A stretch of DNA of 41,888 bases from an uncultured Eubacteriales bacterium (lineage in GTDB: Bacteria; Bacillota; Clostridia; Oscillospirales; Butyricicoccaceae), in contig CAJUIK010000012.1 of assembly GCA_910585875.1 (NCBI GenBank), positions 1-41,888 on the forward strand. The letters run 5' to 3'. Under the pieces are notes generated by a model. It saw nothing but the letters and a program-made list of their open reading frames with translations. It did no database searches and was not told the DNA's origin. The stretch's first letter is position 1. Every line of letters begins with the position of its first letter. Of the stretch, positions 23,379-31,202 are shown piece after piece. A program made the translations under genes and the position numbers.

Positions 23379-24251
23379 TTACTTTTCCGGCGGGGACTGG
23401 AGAGCCGTCACCACCCGTTCCACGCCGCTGAAATCCCGCATGGTCCGAATTTCATAGTAGCCCGCCTGCTCCAATATGCTCTGGAGGGCCTGGCTCTGGC
23501 CGGCGCCGCACTCAAAGGCCAACATCCCGTTTTTGGTCAGCGCCCGCTTGAAATTGGCAGAGACAGACCGGTAAAAATCCAGGCCGTCCGCCCCGCCGTC
23601 CAGCGCCAGCCAGGGCTCGTACTCCCGAACGCTGGCGTCCAGCCCCGCGATATCCCCGCTGGGGATATAGGGCGGATTGCACACAATCAAATTGAATTTG
23701 CCCAGCTCTTCGGCGCAGGGTTCCCGAGCGCTTTGTCTCACCGTCAGCCCCCGGAAATTCAACCGCTGGCGGGTCAGGTTTTCCTTGACAATTTCCAACG
23801 CCGGCTCGGAAATATCGGCAAACACGCAGCTGACGGTATCCGGCAGGTTTTTCAGCAGAGCCACGCCCACGCAGCCGCTGCCGCAGCAAAGATCGAGAAT
23901 ACGCCCCCGCTCCCTGCGGTTGAAAAAGGCCAGGCCGGCGTCCACCAAGGTCTCGGTGTCCGGTCTGGGAATGAGCACGTCGGTGCTGAGCTGAAATGTA
24001 ATCGAATAAAAGTCCCACTCGCCGATAATATAAGCCAGAGGCTCCCCAGAAAGGCGGCGGGCCTTCAGCTGATCCAGCCGGGCCAGCTGCTGGTCAAAGA
24101 GATAGCTGCCGCTTCTCTCGTTCATCTGGTCCCGGGGGATTTCCAAAGCGAAGGCAAGCAGCTCCTTGGCCTCCAGCGAGGCGGACGTCACCCCATGGCG
24201 GCGCAGTTCGTTGCGCAGATCCAGATATACTTCCGAAATTGTGCCTACCAT
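23379..24251 (-). CDS. prmC: Peptide chain release factor N5-glutamine methyltransferase
   Basis: Methylates the GGQ glutamine of release factors RF1/RF2 using SAM. 290 residues: an N-terminal helical domain for RF binding, motif I LDLCCGSGCVGV (119-130) and the catalytic NPPY (192-195) with IPSGDI following. The ribosome site is poor (CGAG region). Its usual partner prfA is not adjacent; recA is next downstream. Upstream is yqhQ, a common Clostridia arrangement. Confidence 0.93.
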   Translation of the reverse strand: MVGTISEVYLDLRNELRRHGVTSASLEAKELLAFALEIPRDQMNERSGSYLFDQQLARLDQLKARRLSGEPLAYIIGEWDFYSITFQLSTDVLIPRPDTETLVDAGLAFFNRRERGRILDLCCGSGCVGVALLKNLPDTVSCVFADISEPALEIVKENLTRQRLNFRGLTVRQSAREPCAEELGKFNLIVCNPPYIPSGDIAGLDASVREYEPWLALDGGADGLDFYRSVSANFKRALTKNGMLAFECGAGQSQALQSILEQAGYYEIRTMRDFSGVERVVTALQSPPEK

Positions 24252-24313
24252 AATTTCTCGTTACCACCCGTCTTTATAAATCTATATCCCCGCCTGGAGC
24301 GGGTCCCGCAAGC

Positions 24314-24355
24314 AAAACGCCAAGCCCCGGCGGCGCGAAGCGCGGCCGGCGGGGC
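24314..24355 (-). terminator. GC-rich hairpin after yqhQ
   Basis: A long hairpin built on AGCCCCG/CGGGGCT with further internal GC pairs, one bulge and a short loop, followed a few bases later by TTTT on the - strand. Likely full or partial termination between yqhQ and prmC. No convincing prmC promoter was found in the remaining gap. Confidence 0.55.
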
Positions 24356-24362
24356 TCCCCGA

Positions 24363-25301
24363 TTACCATTGGTCTTCGCCTTTGGTTTCTGGTATCACCC
24401 GGCGGATGGCTTCGATCGCAACTTCGATCATGCTGTCGTCGGGCTCGTTGGTGGTGAAGCGCTGCAAAAACAAGCCCGGAGCCCGCAGGGCCATGGAAAA
24501 CCAGTTGTCATGCCGGCCCACCCATCGGTTGATTTCGTAGCTGACGCCCACCACGGCGGGCAGCATAGCCAGCCGCAGGGCCATCCTCTGCCAGGGGTTG
24601 CTCCAAGTAAATACGGAAAAAACCAAAATGCTGACAATCATCACCACAAAGAGAAAGCTGGTGCCGCATCGGGGGTGAAACCGGGAATGTCCCCGAACAT
24701 TTTCCACCAACAGGGGCTGGCCGCTTTCATAACAGGCGATGGTCTTGTGTTCCGCGCCATGATACATATAGGTCCGCTTGATGTCGCTTTGCTTGGACGT
24801 GACGATGATAAAGCCCAGGAAAATGGCGATGCGGGCCAAGCCCTCCAACAGGTTTTGGACAATGCGGGATCCCTCCTGGGGCAGCATACCCGCTACCAGA
24901 GTGGGCAGCAAGATGAACAAGCCCACAGGCATAACGACGCCCAAGGCCAAGGCAAAACCCATCAGGATTTTATCCAGCTTGGCCTGCCCGAATTTCCCGG
25001 CGAGCCAGCTTTCCAGCTTGCCTGGCTGGTCGTATTCCTCCCCTTCCTCAAAAAATTCAGCGGAATAGGTCAGGGCGCTGATGCCATACTTCATAGAATC
25101 CCAGAAATTCACCACGCCCCGGACGATCGGCAGCCGAGCCAGCTTGCTGGGGCGGCTGGTCCCCACGTCCTCTTCTTTGACGGCCAGTTCCCCATCCGGC
25201 TTGCGCACTACAGTAGCGGTCTTTTTCGGCCCCCGCATCAGAATGCCCTCGATCAGCGCCTGGCCGCCGATGGTCGTTTTATATTGGCTCTGTCGTTTCA
25301 T
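24363..25301 (-). CDS. DUF1385 family membrane protein (YqhQ-like)
   Basis: A 312-residue member of the DUF1385/YqhQ family, conserved across Firmicutes and of unknown biochemical function. Family segments include IGGQALIEGILMRGP at the start, YMYHGAEHKTIACYE in the middle and HPRCGTSFLF after it, with about four membrane helices. The His/Glu/Cys-rich conserved segments suggest metal binding or catalysis, but this is inference. ATG 25301 is chosen because GGAGG lies 6-7 nt upstream; a TTG 12 bp earlier would contain that RBS. It overlaps the histidine kinase end by 23 bp and precedes prmC. Confidence 0.88.
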   Translation of the reverse strand: MKRQSQYKTTIGGQALIEGILMRGPKKTATVVRKPDGELAVKEEDVGTSRPSKLARLPIVRGVVNFWDSMKYGISALTYSAEFFEEGEEYDQPGKLESWLAGKFGQAKLDKILMGFALALGVVMPVGLFILLPTLVAGMLPQEGSRIVQNLLEGLARIAIFLGFIIVTSKQSDIKRTYMYHGAEHKTIACYESGQPLLVENVRGHSRFHPRCGTSFLFVVMIVSILVFSVFTWSNPWQRMALRLAMLPAVVGVSYEINRWVGRHDNWFSMALRAPGLFLQRFTTNEPDDSMIEVAIEAIRRVIPETKGEDQW

Positions 25302-26787
25302 CGCTTCCTCCAATCGGCTGGGCCAGGGGCAGGCGGACGATCGCCGTGGTCCCCTCGCCGTATTCGCTTTCGATATCCAGGGAGCCGCCGTGCATGGCGG
25401 CGATTTCGTCGCAGACGGCCAGACCGATGCCGGCGCCCCGCTGGCGTGAACTCCCCTTGAAAAATTTCTCCTTGACCAGCGGCAGCTCCTCCGCCGGAAT
25501 GCCTACGCCGTAATCCCGTATCCGCACCACAGCCTGGCCCTCCGCCTGCTCCATAAACAGCTCGATTCGGCCGCCGTCCTTGCCGTACTTGGCCGCGTTG
25601 TCGATCACGTTGAGAAACACCTGCCGCAGCCGGTTCCGGTCGCCGTTGACGTAAACCGGCTGTTCCGGCTCGTAATAAAAGGTCTCGATGCCCTCCTGCC
25701 GCAGCATTTCGTTGTAGACGAACAAAGCGTCGTAGACGTCTCCCCGCAAATCAAAAATCTCGGTCTGCAATTTCATGCGGCCGCTTTCAATGCGGGAGAA
25801 ATCCAGCATCTCCTCCACCATCTGAGAAAGGCGGGTGGTTTCCTTGCGGATGACGTCCAGCCCGGTTTCCACGGTAGCCGGGTCGTCCAGGTTGTTTTCC
25901 ACCGTTTCCGCCCAACCGCCGATGGCGGTCAGCGGCGTCCGCAGCTCGTGGGAAACCGAGGAGATAAAGTCGTTTTTCAGCTTTTCCATCCGGGCGATTT
26001 CGGTGGACATATTGTTGATGGTGTTGCAAAGCTCCCCCATCTCGTCCCGGAAATCCATGTCCAGCCGAACGCCGTACTGCCCTTGGGCGATTTTCTGGGC
26101 CAGCTCGTTGATTTTGAGCACTGGATTGACGATGGAATGGATGAAAAACTGGTTGGTGACGGCGATCAGCAGCAACACCGCCAGCGCCGCCCCGGCCAGC
26201 ATCATGTAAATGCGGCCCACCTGTTTGTCCAGCAGCTTGAGAGAGCTGACGAAGCGCACCTCGCCCACCAGGACGTCGCCGCCCCGGCGGAACACCGGCG
26301 CCGTCACCGCCATGATCCGCTCCTCCGTCCGGGGGTCGTAGCCAGTGAAGCTGGCCAGCTTGCCCGTCTCAATACAATCTTTTACGTCGCTGACAGCCGG
26401 CGCCGTGCCCGCCACCAGGCCGGTGGAGGAGCTGATGATCAGGCCGTTGCTGTCCAGCACCTGCATTTCCATCTTGTTTTTGTCGCTGAACTCCGTCGCC
26501 TGTTGCTGAGCGTAGCGATAAAACTCGTTGTAGGTGGCGCTCATATAGGTGGTAAAATTGTTGGCGTTGGTGTTGGCCCGGCTTTTCAGGGCGTTATACA
26601 GCGAATCGTAGTAGTAATTGGCGGCAAAAGCCCCTCCCATGATAAACAGGGCGGCCAGCAGCAGAGCCACGATGCTCATGTTGTTGACAATCCACCGCCG
26701 TTTGATGCCGCTGGACCGCCGGCGGACAGGGGGCGCCCCCGCGCCGTCTCCGGCGCTCAGAGCTTTTTTCTTGATTACGCCGGCCAT
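25279..26787 (-). CDS. Sensor histidine kinase
   Basis: A membrane histidine kinase of 502 residues. TM1 (about 33-57), an extracytoplasmic sensor of about 135 residues, TM2 (about 193-215), HAMP (about 216-268), the dimerisation box VSHELRTPL with phospho-acceptor H280, the N-box NVIDNAAKYG, and ATP-lid motifs DYGVGI and GAGIGL. A WalK/PhoR-like cytoplasmic half. ATG 26787 is preferred because GGCGGGGG lies just upstream; an in-frame ATG at 26841 overlaps the response-regulator gene by 23 bp and has no RBS. The order lipoprotein-regulator-kinase suggests the lipoprotein feeds this sensor. The signal is unknown. Confidence 0.93.
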   Translation of the reverse strand: MAGVIKKKALSAGDGAGAPPVRRRSSGIKRRWIVNNMSIVALLLAALFIMGGAFAANYYYDSLYNALKSRANTNANNFTTYMSATYNEFYRYAQQQATEFSDKNKMEMQVLDSNGLIISSSTGLVAGTAPAVSDVKDCIETGKLASFTGYDPRTEERIMAVTAPVFRRGGDVLVGEVRFVSSLKLLDKQVGRIYMMLAGAALAVLLLIAVTNQFFIHSIVNPVLKINELAQKIAQGQYGVRLDMDFRDEMGELCNTINNMSTEIARMEKLKNDFISSVSHELRTPLTAIGGWAETVENNLDDPATVETGLDVIRKETTRLSQMVEEMLDFSRIESGRMKLQTEIFDLRGDVYDALFVYNEMLRQEGIETFYYEPEQPVYVNGDRNRLRQVFLNVIDNAAKYGKDGGRIELFMEQAEGQAVVRIRDYGVGIPAEELPLVKEKFFKGSSRQRGAGIGLAVCDEIAAMHGGSLDIESEYGEGTTAIVRLPLAQPIGGSDETTEPI

Positions 26788-26818
26788 CGTTCCCCCGCCT
26801 TCCCCGACCCTCTGGCCG

Positions 26819-27505
26819 TCACGCTTCCCATTTGTATCCAAAGCCCCAAATCGTGGAGATGAATTTGGGCGAAGCCGCGTCGTCCTCGATCTTCAGCCGC
26901 AGGCGGCGGATGTTGACGTCCACCACCTTCAGGTCTCCGTGATACTCCTTGCCCCAGACCTGGTTCATGATCTCGTCCCGGGCCAGGGCCCGGCCCCGGT
27001 TTTCCAGAAAGTTTTTCATCAGCAGATATTCCACCTGGGTCAAGTCCACCCTCCTCCCGTTTTTCACCAGCTCCCGGGAGCGCAAGTCCAGGGAAAAGGG
27101 GCCGGAAGTAATGACGTCGGCGTTGAAGCTGCCCTGAGTCAGCCGGCGGTACAGGGCGTCCACCCGGGCCACCAGTTCCACAACAGAAAAGGGCTTGCCC
27201 ACATAATCGTCCGCCCCGGTCATAAAGCCGTTGAGCTTGTCGTTCTCCTGGGAGAGGGCGGTGAGCATGATGATGCCCATCCGGCTGCCGCTGCCCCGAA
27301 TCCGGCGGCAGACCTCAAAGCCGTCGATATCCGGCAGCATCACGTCCAGAATGGCCACGTCCACGTCGTTGTTGGCCCGCACATAGGCCACAGCCTCTTC
27401 GCCCAAGGCAAATTCCACCGTAGTATATCCCGCCCGCTTCAGGTTGATGACCACAAAACTGCGGATATTGTCTTCATCTTCCAGAATCAACACTTTTTTA
27501 TTCAT
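26819..27505 (-). CDS. OmpR-family response regulator
   Basis: A 228-residue two-component regulator. The receiver domain has the acidic pair E9/D10, phospho-acceptor D54 in AILDVMLPDIDGF, T82 and K104 (GADDYVGKPF). The C-terminal OmpR/PhoB winged helix includes LTQVEYLLMKNFLENRGRAL and the DNA-recognition region VVDVNIRRLRLKIE, ending in FGYKWEA. The ATG lies 2 nt after the lipoprotein stop. GGAGG is 13 nt upstream, longer than usual, so translation probably depends on coupling to the lipoprotein gene. Partner of the adjacent kinase. Confidence 0.95.
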   Translation of the reverse strand: MNKKVLILEDEDNIRSFVVINLKRAGYTTVEFALGEEAVAYVRANNDVDVAILDVMLPDIDGFEVCRRIRGSGSRMGIIMLTALSQENDKLNGFMTGADDYVGKPFSVVELVARVDALYRRLTQGSFNADVITSGPFSLDLRSRELVKNGRRVDLTQVEYLLMKNFLENRGRALARDEIMNQVWGKEYHGDLKVVDVNIRRLRLKIEDDAASPKFISTIWGFGYKWEA

Positions 27506-27507
27506 AA

Positions 27508-28884
27508 TCAGCTGTAAACCTCCGAAGCCCATTCTGTGGCCACTGCGTTGAAATAGTTGACCGCCTGCTCGTCTGTCAGCGCCAGCTCCGGGTAGCAGTT
27601 GGCGGGCAGGGAATAGGCGTATATAGCGTTATCCGCCGTCCGCAGCCATTTCATCCCGCTGGCGTTGAAATGGTCCTGCCGGTTGTCGCCGGTGAAAATC
27701 CAGACGTTCAGCAGCACGTTCTCCTCCCCAGGCGTCAGATATCCTTCGGGAGGGGCCTCTTCGTTGGGGACCAGAAAAGCGGTTTTCACCACCCCCGCCT
27801 CGTTTTTGCGCAGGGCGCTCACCGATTGGCCCCATTGATCTGGCCAGCGCATATACCAGCTGTCCGCCAGGGCGTGGTAAGTCTCCATCGCCACGGATTG
27901 GGGGGCGCCGCCGCTGAACTTGGTCCAGCGCAGTTTCCAGCAGCTGTCTGCGGCGTTGGGGTCCGCATATCCGGGCAGCAGGTCGGCCAGAGGGATTTCT
28001 GGAATCCCGTCTTTGTCGATATCTTGGCAAACGATGTTCACCGGCCGCCAGGTGGCGGCGCTGCGCAGGCTGCCGCCGCCCAGGGCCGCGTTGACCAAAC
28101 TGCCGCTGCGCAGCTCCATAATATCGGTGACATAGCCGCCGTTGGCCGAAATGCTGTCAATATAAAGGGAGGCCGCGGCCCGGCCCGGCGACGCGCCCCG
28201 GCTGATTTTCACCACGCTTTTGGCGTCCAACGAAAGCGGCGCCAAATCCAGTTCCTGACATTGCAGCCCTACGAAGCCATAGAGCGTCAACACCATGGAG
28301 CCTCCGGCCCTGTCAAAGGAAATCAAGCCGATTTCATCCGCGCCGTCGCCGTTGATGTCCGTAATATAGCTGCTGCTGTATCCGGCGGCCAGGGCTTCCG
28401 TCAGCCCCCCGGGCCCCAGAGTATGCACCGTCATGCCGGCGGTGGCGTTTTCCTCCGTGCCCCAGGAAAGAGCCAGCGCCCGGGCGCCGCCGCTTTGGAG
28501 CCGGGGATACGAAACCTCCCGCAGATATTTGCCATATCCCCGGGCGCTGCCCAGCTCCACATAATCGTCCCCCTGGCGCTTGTGGATATAAACGGCGTAT
28601 TCGCCGCTGGTGGCGCTGCGGTAAAAGGACACGATTTCATTTTGGCCGTCGCCGTCGATGTCCTGGAGCTGCATGGCCTGGCGGTTGGCGCCGCTTTCGG
28701 CCACGGCGGGAACATATCCCTTGTCCAAAATGGCGTCCACCTTCTGCTGCAAAGCCAGGTATTCGCCGGGTAGCCTGGGCAGACTGGCCAAGCCGTCGCC
28801 GCTTTCGATGGAACAGGCCGCCAGCAGCAGCCCCGCCCCCAAACACCAAGCCGCCAGCAGCGCCTTGGCAAATTTTTTCTTCAC
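27508..28884 (-). CDS. Predicted lipoprotein with DxDGDG (VCBS/FG-GAP-like) repeats
   Basis: A 458-residue surface lipoprotein with a lipobox ending LLLAAC (lipidated C24). Three calcium-loop-like motifs are regularly spaced: DIDGDGQNEI (75-84), DINGDGADEI (175-184) and DIDKDGIPEI (287-296). This is the pattern of VCBS/FG-GAP beta-propeller blades. The C-terminal 150 residues match nothing I know. The GTG start is supported by GGAGG at 6 nt. It is first in an apparent operon with the response regulator and histidine kinase, which suggests an extracytoplasmic input or output of that system; this is inference. Confidence 0.82.
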   Translation of the reverse strand: MKKKFAKALLAAWCLGAGLLLAACSIESGDGLASLPRLPGEYLALQQKVDAILDKGYVPAVAESGANRQAMQLQDIDGDGQNEIVSFYRSATSGEYAVYIHKRQGDDYVELGSARGYGKYLREVSYPRLQSGGARALALSWGTEENATAGMTVHTLGPGGLTEALAAGYSSSYITDINGDGADEIGLISFDRAGGSMVLTLYGFVGLQCQELDLAPLSLDAKSVVKISRGASPGRAAASLYIDSISANGGYVTDIMELRSGSLVNAALGGGSLRSAATWRPVNIVCQDIDKDGIPEIPLADLLPGYADPNAADSCWKLRWTKFSGGAPQSVAMETYHALADSWYMRWPDQWGQSVSALRKNEAGVVKTAFLVPNEEAPPEGYLTPGEENVLLNVWIFTGDNRQDHFNASGMKWLRTADNAIYAYSLPANCYPELALTDEQAVNYFNAVATEWASEVYS

Positions 28885-28899
28885 ATTCAACCTCCGTTT

Positions 28900-28923
28900 C
28901 CCCAAAAATCCGGGATTTTGGGG
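28900..28923 (-). other. mRNA hairpin immediately before the lipoprotein RBS
   Basis: CCCC-A/T-rich stem-GGGG forms a near-perfect hairpin with a tiny loop, ending 4 nt 5' of the GGAGG ribosome site. It could influence ribosome access or protect the 5' region of the mRNA. Confidence 0.4.
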
Positions 28924-29044
28924 GTACGCTTTCCATGGGATCGGGTTTCTCAAAAAATTCAAGCCAATCTTCCGCCGGAGCTTCCGCGGCGCTATAAAAG
29001 GGCGCCGGCCCCTGAGAAGGCCGCCCGCTCCGTTCGGTTCCATT

Positions 29045-29072
29045 ATTATATCATAGACCATGGCAAAATCAA
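29045..29072 (-). promoter_or_regulatory. Promoter of the lipoprotein/two-component operon
   Basis: On the - strand TTGATT (29072-29067), a 16-bp spacer and a perfect TATAAT (29050-29045), with a TGA triplet making an extended -10. It implies a leader of about 155 nt before the GTG start. Confidence 0.75.
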
Positions 29073-29146
29073 ATACCGCCGGGCAAAAAGAGCGAGTTCG
29101 ACAAAAACACCCCAACGACAGGGGAATATGGCCGGGCCGCCGCGAC

Positions 29147-29180
29147 AAAAAGGGCGGGCAGGGCCCAGGCCCCGCCCGCC
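29147..29180 (-). terminator. Intrinsic terminator after the P-loop gene
   Basis: On the - strand a stem of about 13 bp (GGCGGGCGGGGCC side, one G-U pair) with a short loop, followed by TTTTT. Confidence 0.85.
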
Positions 29181-29197
29181 TTGGCGCGCGTTTTGGT

Positions 29198-29611
29198 TTA
29201 GAAATACTTCTTGATCTTTTCAGAAGCCAGGCCCAGGTCGGCGCTGAGGCTCACAGTGAATTTGACGCCTGTCTTCTCGCTGAAAGCGTCCAGGCGCTCC
29301 AGGAAGTTTTCGATTTCCACAGTTTCGCTGCAGCCGGCGATTTTCAGCGCGCTGTCGATGAAAATGTGGGTGATGTCATAGTTGCCGGCGTACATTCCGT
29401 TGACAAAAGCAAGCAACGCGTCAAAACCGCCTTTGCAGTCATATTCGGCGATATCCACCAGCTTGACGTTGTAATTCAGGTCGAAGCGCAGCTTCTGACC
29501 CAGCTCAATACATACCACGTTGCCGGATTCGTTTTCCACGGCGTTATTCACAAGCTCGATAAGATGCTTTGTTTTTCCACTCCCGGGCAGGCCCATAAAG
29601 ACTTTTACCAT
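29198..29611 (-). CDS. Small P-loop ATP-binding protein, function unknown
   Basis: A 137-residue protein with a clean Walker A, GLPGSGKT (7-14), and a Walker-B-like strand ITHIFID near residue 85. It lacks other helicase, kinase or secretion-ATPase motifs. It resembles a short conserved Clostridia protein sometimes mislabelled as a PilT-like ATPase; it is far shorter than PilT. AGGAGG lies about 10 nt before the ATG. It has its own promoter and terminator, so it is monocistronic. The substrate and role are unknown. Confidence 0.8.
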   Translation of the reverse strand: MVKVFMGLPGSGKTKHLIELVNNAVENESGNVVCIELGQKLRFDLNYNVKLVDIAEYDCKGGFDALLAFVNGMYAGNYDITHIFIDSALKIAGCSETVEIENFLERLDAFSEKTGVKFTVSLSADLGLASEKIKKYF

Positions 29612-29642
29612 AGGTGCGTTCCTCCTAACAGTTGTTTATAAA

Positions 29643-29671
29643 ATGATATCATAAACCGTCGGGAGATACAA
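29643..29671 (-). promoter_or_regulatory. Promoter of the P-loop gene
   Basis: On the - strand TTGTAT, a 17-bp spacer and TATCAT with TGA as extended -10. The -10 box lies within the perfect palindrome ATGATATCAT (29643-29652), which might be a protein-binding site. Confidence 0.65.
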
Positions 29672-29733
29672 CTGCTTTCGCAAAGATTTGCAATTTTTCA
29701 CGGCCGCGTCATACTCCATTCACAATTCCAGCC

Positions 29734-30909
29734 TCAGGCGGCGGGCGCCCGGCGCATGGCGCAGGCGCTCAGCATTCGCTCGGCCAACCCCCAGAGGGAA
29801 AGGCGATCCACCCCGCCGGAAACCACCACCGGGATTTCTGCCAGGGTTTCTCCTCCCGCTGTCACCCGCAGCAAGCCGGCTTGCCGGCCTTTTTCCACCG
29901 GGGCCGTCAGAAACTCCTCCATCTCCAGTTCTTTTTCCAAAGAGGAAACCTTGCTTTTCTCTATCACCAGCTCCGGCGACCCTTCCAGCTCGCAGAGGGC
30001 GTAATCCTGTTTGCCCAGCCGCACAGGCAGCGGCATGATGGGTTGGTCGGGCGTCACCGTCACCTTCTGGTAATTGGCGAAGCCATAGTTCAGCAGAGCG
30101 GCGATATCCGCGCTGCGGGTCGGGATATCCGGCGCGCCCAGCGCCACCGCCACCAAAGACAGGCCCTGGCGCTCCGCCGTGGCGGAAAGGCAGTACCCGG
30201 CGGTTTTTGTGTATCCGGTCTTCAGGCCGGTCATGCCGTCATAGGTGCGGATCAGCCGGTTGGTGTTGGTCAGGCCAAAGGCGCCGTCCCGCACAGAGTC
30301 CATCCAGATGGTGGTGTAGTTGAAGATATCCTTATGGCGGATGAGCTGGCGGGACATCAGGGCGATATCCCGGGCCGTGCTCACGTGGCCCGGGGCGGGC
30401 AGGCCGTTGCAGTTGACGAAATGGGTGTTGCTCATGCCCAATTCCGCCGCCCGCTGATTCATCTGGGCCACAAAGGCTTCCTCCGAACCCGCCAGATGCT
30501 CGGCCAGCGCCACGGCGCAGTCGTTGGCCGAGGCCACGGCCACGGATTTCAGCATTTCCTCCACCGTCATCTGCTCGTTTTCCTTCAGGTAAATCTGGCT
30601 GCCCCCCTGGCCGGCGGCCCGGGCGGAAGCCGTCACCGTCTCGTCCAGCGAAATTTTTCCGCTTTCCAGCGCCTCCATCACCAGCAGCATGGTCATCACC
30701 TTGGTGACGCTGGCCGGCTCCCGGGGCTGGTCGGCGTTTTTTTCAAAGAGAACCTGCCCGTCTTCATCCATCAAAATAGCGCAGGGCGCAGAAATGCCGG
30801 TCAGGCCGGTTTCCTGCCCGGCGGGCGGCTCTTCCACAGCCAGCCCTTGTCCCCAGAACAGCGCCCCGCACAAAACCCAGGCCGCCGCCTGTTTCAACCC
30901 TTTTTTCAT
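29734..30909 (-). CDS. D-alanyl-D-alanine carboxypeptidase (DacF/PBP5 type)
   Basis: A serine-type penicillin-binding protein trimming the terminal D-Ala of peptidoglycan. 391 residues: a signal peptide (about 1-24), the peptidase S11 domain with SVTK (67-70, catalytic S67), SAN (127-129) and KTG (230-232), then a PBP5-type C-terminal beta domain. A hydrophobic, Arg-ended C-terminus may hold it on the membrane. AAGGGGG lies about 9 nt before the ATG. It is divergent from mtaB, with about 290 bp between them. It could be a spore-related DacF or a vegetative DacA; sequence alone does not decide. Confidence 0.92.
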   Translation of the reverse strand: MKKGLKQAAAWVLCGALFWGQGLAVEEPPAGQETGLTGISAPCAILMDEDGQVLFEKNADQPREPASVTKVMTMLLVMEALESGKISLDETVTASARAAGQGGSQIYLKENEQMTVEEMLKSVAVASANDCAVALAEHLAGSEEAFVAQMNQRAAELGMSNTHFVNCNGLPAPGHVSTARDIALMSRQLIRHKDIFNYTTIWMDSVRDGAFGLTNTNRLIRTYDGMTGLKTGYTKTAGYCLSATAERQGLSLVAVALGAPDIPTRSADIAALLNYGFANYQKVTVTPDQPIMPLPVRLGKQDYALCELEGSPELVIEKSKVSSLEKELEMEEFLTAPVEKGRQAGLLRVTAGGETLAEIPVVVSGGVDRLSLWGLAERMLSACAMRRAPAA

Positions 30910-31097
30910 ATGATAACCCCCTTGTCTCTGTATATATATTGCCCGCCTCCGGGTTTATTCGCCGCCCCTTTGGATTGGATGAATTTCCTATTTGCTTTCG
31001 CGCCGCGCTCTCCCCCCGCTCTTTGGGCCGGCTCTGAACGACAGAAAATCTTAAGGAATTTTTCCCGGCAACCGCCGGTTGCGGAACCGTTCTTCTC

Positions 31098-31126
31098 TTT
31101 ACCCCGACGGGCGTTTCCTGTATAAT
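31098..31126 (+). promoter_or_regulatory. mtaB promoter
   Basis: TTTACC, a 17-bp spacer and TATAAT. The leader of about 70 nt begins with a small 5-bp hairpin (GCCGT/ACGGC, 31134-31149) followed by TTTT, which may protect the 5' end or attenuate weakly. The rest of the divergent dacF-mtaB gap shows no gene. Confidence 0.65.
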
Positions 31127-31202
31127 AAACCTTGCCGTCGGAAAACGGCGTTTTGACTTTTCCATCATTGAAATCGATTTGATACAGACTGGACGGTGAA
31201 AG

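Noticed and set aside
23295..25460. 721-codon open frame on the + strand across recA-prmC-yqhQ
   Set aside because: It covers the antisense of prmC and yqhQ, whose protein motifs are unambiguous; it has no ribosome site or recognisable domain.
28885..29148. Extension of the lipoprotein frame to an ATG at 29148
   Set aside because: It starts upstream of the predicted promoter and destroys the lipoprotein signal peptide.
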